A stretch of DNA of 8,037 bases from contig PWZG01000106.1 in assembly GCA_003567575.1 (NCBI GenBank), positions 1 to 8,037 of the forward strand, in the 5' to 3' direction. A model generated the notes under the pieces. The model ran no database searches and was not told where the DNA came from. It saw only the letters and a program-made list of their open reading frames with translations. The number at the start of each line of letters is the position of its first letter. Within the stretch, counting starts at the first letter, position 1. The position numbers were made by a program, and so were the translations under genes. Shown piece after piece: positions 1 to 5,576 of the stretch. The DNA comes from PVC group bacterium (GTDB taxonomy: Bacteria; Verrucomicrobiota; Kiritimatiellia; CAIKKV01; PXCX01).

Positions 1-14
1 AACGGGGGAGGGAC

Positions 15-39
15 CGGTGGACGCGTACGGGCGACGATT
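15..39 (+). repeat. Direct repeat copy A (25 bp)
   Basis: This 25-bp stretch begins CGGTGGACG, continues with TACGGGCG and ends CGATT. It recurs at 197-221 with 22 of 25 positions identical; the differences are the two bases at 24-25 and the base at 34. The core CGGTGGACG occurs a third time at 41-49. The copies lie only in the non-coding stretch beyond the end of mnmG, which suggests a family of dispersed intergenic repeats. Its function is unknown. Confidence 0.7.
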
Positions 40-90
40 ACGGTGGACGATTTGTGACACTCCTCTCGTAATCCGTAATCGTCGCCCGTA
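26..90. repeat. Perfect 18-bp inverted repeat, 29-nt spacer
   Basis: Positions 26-43 (TACGGGCGACGATTACGG) are the exact reverse complement of 73-90, enclosing a 29-nt spacer (44-72). Either strand could fold into a long stem-loop. Further partial copies of the CGTAATC / GATTACG core follow at 88-102 and 224-230. There is no T-run directly after either arm, so it is not a typical intrinsic terminator. It resembles a palindromic extragenic repeat or a small non-autonomous element. No coding sequence overlaps it. Confidence 0.75.
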
Positions 91-110
91 ATCGTAATCC
101 GTTCTTTCAT

Positions 111-143
111 CCCCGAAAAACCTGATTTTCGCCGCGAAAATCA
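111..143 (-). terminator. Probable rho-independent terminator of the mnmE-mnmG operon
   Basis: Positions 123-131 and 135-143 form a perfect 9-bp stem with a 3-nt loop. Read on the minus strand, the hairpin is followed after two G residues by TTTTT (complement of 116-120). It lies 84 nt past the mnmG stop codon, in the right orientation to end that transcript. The stem is fairly AT-rich and the T-run is short, so termination could be weak. No other hairpin with a T-run was seen in 1-226. Confidence 0.45.
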
Positions 144-196
144 CGAGGCCACACTCGTTTGAGAGAACATCGGAAACGGGTGTCGGGTGTCGAAAT

Positions 197-221
197 CGGT
201 GGACGACTACGGGCGCCGATT
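197..221 (+). repeat. Direct repeat copy B (25 bp)
   Basis: This is the second copy of the 25-bp repeat seen at 15-39, with 22 of 25 bases identical and in the same orientation. It ends 5 nt before the mnmG stop codon on the opposite strand. A 7-nt tandem duplication (GGGTGTC twice, 178-191) sits immediately upstream. With copy A it brackets most of the non-coding stretch. Confidence 0.65.
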
Positions 222-226
222 GACGA

Positions 227-2125
227 TTAAGGCCTGGGTCGATCATTGCCTTGCCTGATCAGTGTGGCTAAAATGGCGATATCCGCCGGACCAATTCCTG
301 GGATGCGCCCTGCCTGCCCCAAATTCACGGGCCGGATACGGGCAATTTTTTCACGGGTTTCGTATCGCAAAACCTTGAGATTGAGAACATCCATCCACGA
401 TGGGATGGCAATCGTTTCCCATTCGCTGAAACGCGCGATCTGACGGTTCTCGCGTTCGATATATCCCTCGTACGTGGTCAGTGTTTCAATTTCCCGCACC
501 ACTTCCGGATGCAACGTCTTCAGGTTGCCGGGAATATCGCTGTAATGGACGCCAGGTCTGCTTAACATTTTGGATAAACTGGCGTTGCCGGAATGGGTCG
601 AGCGCAATCGTTGCTGTTCTTGCTCGATTGTTGCGGCAAACCGTTCACTTTCGCGCAAATCATCCGGCGGCGCAATTCCAATCCGGCGTGCGGTATCCAG
701 CAAGCGGAATCGCGCATTATGTTGCCGCAAATGAAGCCGATATTCAGCGCGCGAGGTGAACATGCGATAGGGTTCGTCCGTTCCTTTGGTCACCAAATCG
801 TCGATCAGTACCCCGATATAGGCTTCGTTGCGCTTAAGAATCAGCGGTGCTTCGTCGCGGATTTCCAACGCCGCGTTAACGCCGGCAACGAAACCCTGGG
901 CAGCGGCTTCCTCGTATCCAGTCGTTCCGTTAATCTGTCCGGCGCAATACAATCCCTGGATATGTTTGGCCGCAAGCGTCGGCATCAGTTGAGTTGAATC
1001 AATGGCATCGTATTCGATCGCATACCCAGGCGCCAAAAAAACTGCGTTTTCCAAGCCCGGAATCGAGTGCACCAAATCATGTTGCACCGTTTCGGGCAAA
1101 CTGTTGGAGATACCGTTGGGATAAACTTCAAGGACATCACGGCCTTCAGGCTCGATGAATACATGATGGGATACACGATCGGGAAATTTGACGATTTTAT
1201 CCTCGATGGAAGGACAATAGCGGACGCCCGTACCCGAAATAGCTCCACCGTAAAGCGCGCTCTCATGGAGATGCCGGCGCACTATGTCGTGGCTTTTTGG
1301 CGTAGTATGGGTTAACCAGCACGATTGTTGCTTGGAACCCGGCGGCCAGGGGCGGAGCGGCGTCGCCGCTGCGATATCGTGAGGTGTCGTGGGAGCCAAA
1401 TCAGAGATTGATTGTTCCACGTGGAACAATTCGCGACGCGCCATCATGGAGAAGAACGGCGGAGGATAACAACCGGGTTGCTCCTGCATGCAACTCAGGT
1501 CAATGCTGTCTTTATGCAGTCTTGGCGGTGTGCCTGTTTTGAGGCGATGGATTACGAATCCAATTTCCCTAAGTTGCCGGCCAAGCTTGACCGATGCAGC
1601 CTCGCCGAGTCTTCCGCCGGCACTTCGCCGATTCCCGATGTGCAAACAGCCGTCGAGAAATGTGCCGCAAGTTAATACGGTTGCACGTGCTGTGATTTTA
1701 CGGCCGTCCGCAAGACGAACGCCTTGGCAACGCGCGCGGCCGATCAATAATTTAACAACTTCACCGCGCAGGGTTGTTAATGAGGATGTTTGCGCAAGAA
1801 CTTGCCCCATGCGCTGACTGTATGCGGCTTTGTCGCATTGTGCCCGGTTGGCCTGCACGGCAGGACCTTTGCGCGTGTTGAGTATGCGAAACTGAATGCC
1901 GCTGTAATCCGTGTTACGTGCGATTTCAGCACCAAGCGCATCGAGTTCAAAAACGATGTGCGATTTTGCCATGCCGCCGATTGCCGGATTGCACGACATG
2001 CGGGCGACGGCATCTTCATCGAACGTGACCAGCACTGTCGATAAGCCCAGGCGTGCCGCGGCAAGCGCCGCTTCGCAGCCGGCGTGTCCGGCGCCGGCAA
2101 TTATGATATCGAATTCATATGACAT
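227..2125 (-). CDS. mnmG: tRNA uridine-5-carboxymethylaminomethyl modification enzyme MnmG (GidA)
   Basis: MnmG is the FAD-dependent partner of MnmE. Together they install the (carboxymethyl)aminomethyl group on U34 of wobble-position tRNAs, using methylene-tetrahydrofolate and NADH, in the cytoplasm. The 632-residue product has the N-terminal FAD-binding GAGHAG (residues 11-16), MSCNPAIGG with conserved Cys45, KTGTPPRL, RYCPSIEDK with the second conserved Cys (304), and GYAIEYD. It also has the signature CAGQINGTTGYEEAAAQG from 394 and the C-terminal GQAGRIPG (603-610). The ATG start is 3 nt past the mnmE stop. A weak GGGAAG ribosome site lies inside the last two mnmE codons, which implies translational coupling. 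Length is normal for the family, but an insertion of about 30 residues (roughly 229-267, Pro-rich) replaces the short linker between PPPFFSMM and CWLTH. This insertion encodes the peptide LFHVEQ (233-238) from a parS-like palindrome. All the motifs listed are intact, so the enzyme is probably active. Confidence 0.97.
   Translation of the reverse strand: MSYEFDIIIAGAGHAGCEAALAAARLGLSTVLVTFDEDAVARMSCNPAIGGMAKSHIVFELDALGAEIARNTDYSGIQFRILNTRKGPAVQANRAQCDKAAYSQRMGQVLAQTSSLTTLRGEVVKLLIGRARCQGVRLADGRKITARATVLTCGTFLDGCLHIGNRRSAGGRLGEAASVKLGRQLREIGFVIHRLKTGTPPRLHKDSIDLSCMQEQPGCYPPPFFSMMARRELFHVEQSISDLAPTTPHDIAAATPLRPWPPGSKQQSCWLTHTTPKSHDIVRRHLHESALYGGAISGTGVRYCPSIEDKIVKFPDRVSHHVFIEPEGRDVLEVYPNGISNSLPETVQHDLVHSIPGLENAVFLAPGYAIEYDAIDSTQLMPTLAAKHIQGLYCAGQINGTTGYEEAAAQGFVAGVNAALEIRDEAPLILKRNEAYIGVLIDDLVTKGTDEPYRMFTSRAEYRLHLRQHNARFRLLDTARRIGIAPPDDLRESERFAATIEQEQQRLRSTHSGNASLSKMLSRPGVHYSDIPGNLKTLHPEVVREIETLTTYEGYIERENRQIARFSEWETIAIPSWMDVLNLKVLRYETREKIARIRPVNLGQAGRIPGIGPADIAILATLIRQGNDRPRP
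1413..1428. promoter_or_regulatory. Putative parS site (ParB/Spo0J binding) within mnmG
   Basis: TGTTCCACGTGGAACA is a perfect 16-bp palindrome, and the symmetry extends two more bases each side (1411-1430). It matches the known bacterial chromosomal parS consensus, TGTTNCACGTGNAACA with palindromic variation, which is bound by ParB for origin segregation and SMC loading. It is embedded in the coding sequence of mnmG, a gene classically close to oriC and parAB. It occupies an insertion absent from E. coli MnmG, so it does not disturb conserved enzyme motifs. I found no second parS match in the window. Binding is inferred, since parB itself is not present here. Confidence 0.85.
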
Positions 2126-2128
2126 GGC

Positions 2129-3529
2129 TTACTTCCCGATACAGAACTTGGAAAATACAGTATCCAGCAGTGTGTCATTGAACGTCCTGCCGAGACACTC
2201 GTCCAAATAGGATAAGGCTTCACGCAATACGATAGCGGCGGGGACTTGGGACGCCTCATCCATCGCTAACAGCGATTTCGCTTCGTCTAAAGATATATAC
2301 GTGCGGTTCAATAGGTCACGGTGACGTTCGCCAATGAGTGTCGTTCCTGCCGCAACATCGGATTGGCAATCCAAAAGATCGGCAATGATTTTCTTTACCG
2401 GCTCAGCGCCTTCATCGGGAACCGTCAAATTCGTAAATACATCCGGAACACTGGGGTAATCCGCGCGGTTGACGCGGATCCCCAAGTCGATTTTATTGAA
2501 TACCAGCGCGGTTCGCTCCAGCGGCGCTTCCGCAAGATTCAGACAATCGAGTTCACGCAGGGGTTCCGATGCGTCGATGACATAAATCAAGGCATCGGCT
2601 GAGCGGCGTAAGTGATCGGACCGTGCCATGCCTTGCTTTTCAATGCCGCAACCGGTCTGACGGTATCCGGCTGTGTCAACCAAGCGGATGGGAATCCCGT
2701 TCAATTCGAAGCCTTCTTCGATGCTGTCGCGCGTGGTGCCGGGTTGCGAGCTGACAATCGCGCGTTCCTGGCCCAGCAGCGCGTTGAGCAAGGTTGATTT
2801 ACCGGCATTGACGCATCCGGCAATAACGACGACGGCACCATGCCGGACCCTGCGCCCTTGGTCCCAGGTTGACAGCAGTTTTTCGATCGTCGCGACAGAA
2901 TGCGACAGTGCGGGCTGCCAGTGCTTTTTTTCGAACGGCGGCAGATCGTCATCAGGAAAGTCGAGTCGCGCTTCAAGTTCGGCCAATACGCTCATGATAT
3001 TAGCGTATATATCTTCTATGGAGCGACTTAAAGATCCGGCAAGCTGTTCCAAGGCAACGGTCGCGGCACGCTGTGTCTGTGCTTTAATCATGTCGATAAC
3101 GGCCTCGGCCTTGACCAGGTCGATGCGGCCGTTAAGAAATGCACGCCGCGTGAATTCACCGGGCGCGGCAGGACGCGCCCCTTGCGCCAGCAGTGTTCGA
3201 TAAATGCGTTGCGCGGCGATGTTGCCGCCATGACACTGAAACTCGACAACATCCTGACGGGTAAAACTGTTTGGTGCGCGAAAAAACAATAAAAGCGCTT
3301 CGTCAATACGACTCGCGGCGCCGTTCGCGGAAAGCGCGTCCTGATCGAGGACATGACCGAAGACAAACGTACGCGGCGGCCGTTGCGACGGTTTGGGTGG
3401 TTGACACTCGAAAATCCTGTCTGCGATGGCAAAGGATTCGGGGCCCGAAAGTCGGACGATCGCGATCGCCGCTTCTCCGGCGCCGGTCGCGATTGCGGCG
3501 ATGGTATCTTGATTAGACGGTATGTTCAT
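2129..3529 (-). CDS. mnmE: tRNA modification GTPase MnmE (TrmE)
   Basis: MnmE is a potassium-stimulated GTPase that works as a complex with MnmG to modify U34 of tRNAs. The 466-residue protein starts MNIPSNQDTIAAIAT, matching the usual family N-terminus of the folate-binding domain. It continues with FRAPNSFTRQDVVEFQCHGG and PGEFTRRAFLNGRIDL. The inserted G domain carries G1 GCVNAGKS (238-245), G2 GTTRD (264-268), G3 DTAG (285-288) and G4 NKID (345-348). The protein ends with the invariant CIGK (463-466), whose Cys is required for tRNA modification. The frame stays open upstream to a TTG at 3595, adding 22 residues. I prefer the ATG at 3529 because of family length and because the extension overlaps a likely promoter. 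No clear Shine-Dalgarno precedes it (the upstream bases read AATACCCCC). G1 has Val where most family members have Pro. It is the first gene of a two-gene operon with mnmG. Confidence 0.96.
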   Translation of the reverse strand: MNIPSNQDTIAAIATGAGEAAIAIVRLSGPESFAIADRIFECQPPKPSQRPPRTFVFGHVLDQDALSANGAASRIDEALLLFFRAPNSFTRQDVVEFQCHGGNIAAQRIYRTLLAQGARPAAPGEFTRRAFLNGRIDLVKAEAVIDMIKAQTQRAATVALEQLAGSLSRSIEDIYANIMSVLAELEARLDFPDDDLPPFEKKHWQPALSHSVATIEKLLSTWDQGRRVRHGAVVVIAGCVNAGKSTLLNALLGQERAIVSSQPGTTRDSIEEGFELNGIPIRLVDTAGYRQTGCGIEKQGMARSDHLRRSADALIYVIDASEPLRELDCLNLAEAPLERTALVFNKIDLGIRVNRADYPSVPDVFTNLTVPDEGAEPVKKIIADLLDCQSDVAAGTTLIGERHRDLLNRTYISLDEAKSLLAMDEASQVPAAIVLREALSYLDECLGRTFNDTLLDTVFSKFCIGK

Positions 3530-3566
3530 GGGGGTATTATTAACCGTATGACTTTTGAAGCTGGAC

Positions 3567-3595
3567 AGGATACCTTTTTTTTGGTAAATAATCAA
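3567..3595 (-). promoter_or_regulatory. Candidate sigma70-type promoter for mnmE-mnmG
   Basis: On the minus strand, TTGATT (3595-3590) and TATCCT (3572-3567) each match the -35 and -10 consensus at 4 of 6 positions and are separated by exactly 17 nt. The spacer contains a run of eight A residues. Transcription would begin near 3560, giving a leader of about 30 nt before the ATG at 3529. That would place the upstream TTG start outside the transcript. It is a prediction from motif match only. Confidence 0.4.
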
Positions 3596-3691
3596 TGGGA
3601 TTCAGCAGGTTAAAGCAGTGGAACGCCTTCGGTCCGCATACAGGATGCGACGACGTAGGTAGGAAGACTGTCGTACTTGACGATCAGTGAA

Positions 3692-3698
3692 AAGGGGG
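3692..3698 (+). promoter_or_regulatory. Ribosome binding site that sets the pilB start
   Basis: AAGGGGG lies 5 nt before the ATG at 3704, a strong Shine-Dalgarno at good spacing. The reading frame also has a TTG at 3677, nine codons earlier, but that codon has no comparable purine-rich site upstream. The ATG is therefore the better start. I could not identify a convincing promoter for this gene in 3530-3703, by either sigma70 or -24/-12 sigma54 pattern. Confidence 0.7.
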
Positions 3699-3703
3699 CC
3701 GCA

Positions 3704-5422
3704 ATGGCCGTACAAAACAGTAAACGCAAGCTAACGGATGTACTGATTCGTCGCGGCGCGATAGATGCCGGGACGCTTGAGGCGGCGGAGGAAGCGGTCG
3801 CTGCATCTGGTGGTAATATTGAGCAATATCTTCTTGAAAAAAAGTTTATTTCCTCGCCGGACATGGTGTTGGCGATTTCGGAATATCTAGCCATGCCGCC
3901 GATACGGCTTGCGAATTTCACGCCCGATCCGGAGACACTGAAACTGGTGCCTGAATCGTCCTGGAAGAAGCACAAGATGCTGCCTGTATCCTATATGGAA
4001 GGTCTGTTGACCGTGGCGCTTGGAGATCCGTTTGACATTATGGCGCAGGACGATTTGCGCTCGGCAAGCGGTTGCGACTTGATGCCGTTGGTCGCGTCGG
4101 AATCGGAAATCAGCGAAGTCATGAACCGCGTGTTCCGCAAGGATTCGGAAGGCCTGGATATGGCCTCGGTGATGAAAGACGATTCCGGTGAAGTGGAAGT
4201 GAACCGCGAACAACAGAATGGTGAAGAAAACCTGGAAGAGATGCTGCAAAGCGCCGAGGGGGCGCCCGTCATTCGGATGGTGAACATGATACTGCTGGAA
4301 GCCATCCGCAAAGGCGCAAGCGATATTCATTTGGAACCTATGGAGAAGCGACTGCGTTTGCGTTACCGGGTTGATGGCTCATTGATTGAATCCCCCAGTC
4401 CTCCGAAAAATTTGCAGGCAGCCGTCACGTCGCGAATCAAGATTATGTCCGACATGAACATCGCCGAACGCCGGATTCCGCAGGACGGTCGTTTCCGTAT
4501 CAAGGCCCTGGGCAAGGAAGTCGATCTGCGCGTCAGTCTGTTACCGACCGTGCATGGCGAAAAAGTCGTCATGCGAACGTTGGACAAGAGCTCGTTGATG
4601 CCGAATCTGGCCGCTTTGAAACTCGATCCGGTGGCTGAAAACGCCATGCAATACGCCATCGCACAGCCACACGGCATTATTTTGGTGACGGGACCTACTG
4701 GCAGCGGCAAGACGACAACTCTCTACTCATGTTTGCAAGAGTTGAACCAGTCGGACGTCAACATCATCACCTGCGAGGATCCGGTGGAATACCAACTCGG
4801 CGGGATCAACCAAGTCCAGATGCATGAGCAGGTTGGGTTGACTTTCGCCTCGGCGTTACGTTCGATTCTACGTCAAGATCCGGATATTATTCTGGTGGGC
4901 GAGATTCGAGATGGTGAAACTGCCGAAATTGCGGTTAAAGCGGCTCTGACGGGGCACTTGGTTTTGAGTACGTTGCATACCAACGATGCGGCGGGCGCCG
5001 TGACACGCATGGTGGAGATGGGGATCGAACCGTTTCTGCTGGCATCCTCTGTCATTCTGGCCCAAGCTCAACGGCTTTACCGAAAGCTTTGTCCGTTCTG
5101 CAAAAAGGAAGCAGGAATCGATCCTGAAATCCTTAAGATCAACAGGATTCCCCCGGAATTTTTTGAAGGTCACAAGGTGTACACGACCAAGGGATGCCCG
5201 AAATGCAATAATCTTGGTTACAAAGGGCGCGGAGCACTTATGGAAGTTTTGTTGGTTGATGAGAAAATTCGCGAGGCGATTCTGCGCGGCGAGAATAGTT
5301 CACAAATACGCAGCTTGGGTGAAGAGCGAGGTATGGTGTCGCTTAAACAAGGTGGTTTGAAACTGGTTCGGGAAGGGATAACCAGTATCGAGGCCGCCTT
5401 GGCGGTTACCGGCGGCGATTAG
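3704..5422 (+). CDS. pilB: Type IV pilus / type II secretion assembly ATPase (PilB/GspE family)
   Basis: This cytoplasmic hexameric ATPase powers polymerisation of pilin or pseudopilin through the PilC/GspF platform. The 572-residue protein has an N-terminal T2SSE_N/MshEN-like region (about 8-150) and an acidic linker rich in Glu (about 150-190). Its PAS-like N2 domain begins with ASDIHLEP (205-212), which is followed by the RRIPQDGR segment. The ATPase core has Walker A GPTGSGKT (330-337), the Asp box CEDPVEY with Glu358, Walker B DPDIILVGEIRD with catalytic Glu400, and the His box HLVLSTLH (418-425). A C-terminal zinc site of four cysteines is present (463, 466, 498, 501). All catalytic elements are intact, and length is typical. 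PilB rather than the retraction ATPase PilT is supported by the N-terminal domains and the tetracysteine. Whether the system is a pilus or type II secretion cannot be decided here, so the symbol is provisional. pilC follows 154 nt downstream. Confidence 0.93.
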   Translation: MAVQNSKRKLTDVLIRRGAIDAGTLEAAEEAVAASGGNIEQYLLEKKFISSPDMVLAISEYLAMPPIRLANFTPDPETLKLVPESSWKKHKMLPVSYMEGLLTVALGDPFDIMAQDDLRSASGCDLMPLVASESEISEVMNRVFRKDSEGLDMASVMKDDSGEVEVNREQQNGEENLEEMLQSAEGAPVIRMVNMILLEAIRKGASDIHLEPMEKRLRLRYRVDGSLIESPSPPKNLQAAVTSRIKIMSDMNIAERRIPQDGRFRIKALGKEVDLRVSLLPTVHGEKVVMRTLDKSSLMPNLAALKLDPVAENAMQYAIAQPHGIILVTGPTGSGKTTTLYSCLQELNQSDVNIITCEDPVEYQLGGINQVQMHEQVGLTFASALRSILRQDPDIILVGEIRDGETAEIAVKAALTGHLVLSTLHTNDAAGAVTRMVEMGIEPFLLASSVILAQAQRLYRKLCPFCKKEAGIDPEILKINRIPPEFFEGHKVYTTKGCPKCNNLGYKGRGALMEVLLVDEKIREAILRGENSSQIRSLGEERGMVSLKQGGLKLVREGITSIEAALAVTGGD

Positions 5423-5492
5423 CGCCTTAAACTCACGAAACCGCCAGAAAAAACAAGAATATTTATGCGGAGCTTATGGATGGTGTCGGGCA

Positions 5493-5529
5493 AGAGGTCA
5501 GCAAAGAAAAAATCTGACCTCTGACCTCT
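5493..5529. repeat. Inverted and overlapping tandem repeat in the pilB-pilC spacer
   Basis: AGAGGTCAG (5493-5501) is the exact reverse complement of CTGACCTCT at 5514-5522 and again of the overlapping copy at 5521-5529, a tandem repeat with a 7-nt period. The left arm can thus pair with either right arm (9-bp stem; loop of 12 or 19 nt). The loop is A-rich (CAAAGAAAAAAT). It lies in the otherwise non-coding 154-nt gap between pilB and pilC. It could be a regulatory alternative-pairing element or simply a dispersed intergenic repeat. Confidence 0.65.
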
Positions 5530-5534
5530 GGGTT

Positions 5535-5549
5535 GCGGGCGAAGCCCGC
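5535..5549 (+). other. GC-rich hairpin upstream of pilC
   Basis: GCGGGC, loop GAA, GCCCGC: a perfect 6-bp all-GC stem ending 27 nt before the pilC start codon. The nearest T-run (TTTT, 5558-5561) is 8 nt past the stem, so it is a poor intrinsic terminator. It may stabilise or punctuate the pilB/pilC mRNA, or form one unit with the repeat directly upstream. The pilC ribosome site AAGGA (5565-5569) is left unpaired by it. Confidence 0.5.
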
Positions 5550-5576
5550 GTTGGACATTTTGGCAAGGAAAACATA

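Noticed and set aside
15..221. CRISPR array
   Set aside because: Only two imperfect 25-bp copies with irregular spacing plus palindromic partial copies; there are no regular spacers and no cas genes.
1..226. Chromosome origin (oriC) next to mnmG
   Set aside because: No DnaA box (TTATNCACA or its complement) and no AT-rich unwinding region were seen; repeats alone are not enough.
1683..1690. GCACGTGC palindrome as a second parS site
   Set aside because: It shares only the CACGTG core; the flanking TTYC/GRAA bases needed for parS are absent.
2673..3203. Long open frame on the plus strand (176 codons) opposite mnmE
   Set aside because: It lies wholly opposite a well-conserved gene, has no recognisable motif and reads like a low-complexity complement of the real frame.
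3596..3703. Upstream TTG codons extending MnmE (to 3595) and PilB (to 3677)
   Set aside because: The MnmE extension is not family-like and overlaps a probable promoter; the PilB extension lacks a ribosome site, whereas the ATG at 3704 has a strong one.
3887..4330. Open frame of 147 codons on the minus strand opposite pilB
   Set aside because: The sense strand encodes a conserved ATPase; the antisense product is His/Phe/Arg-rich with no domain, typical of a shadow frame.
5401..5445. GGCGGTT...AACCGCC inverted repeat at the end of pilB as a terminator
   Set aside because: The 7-bp stem has a 31-nt loop and no T-run follows on the plus strand.
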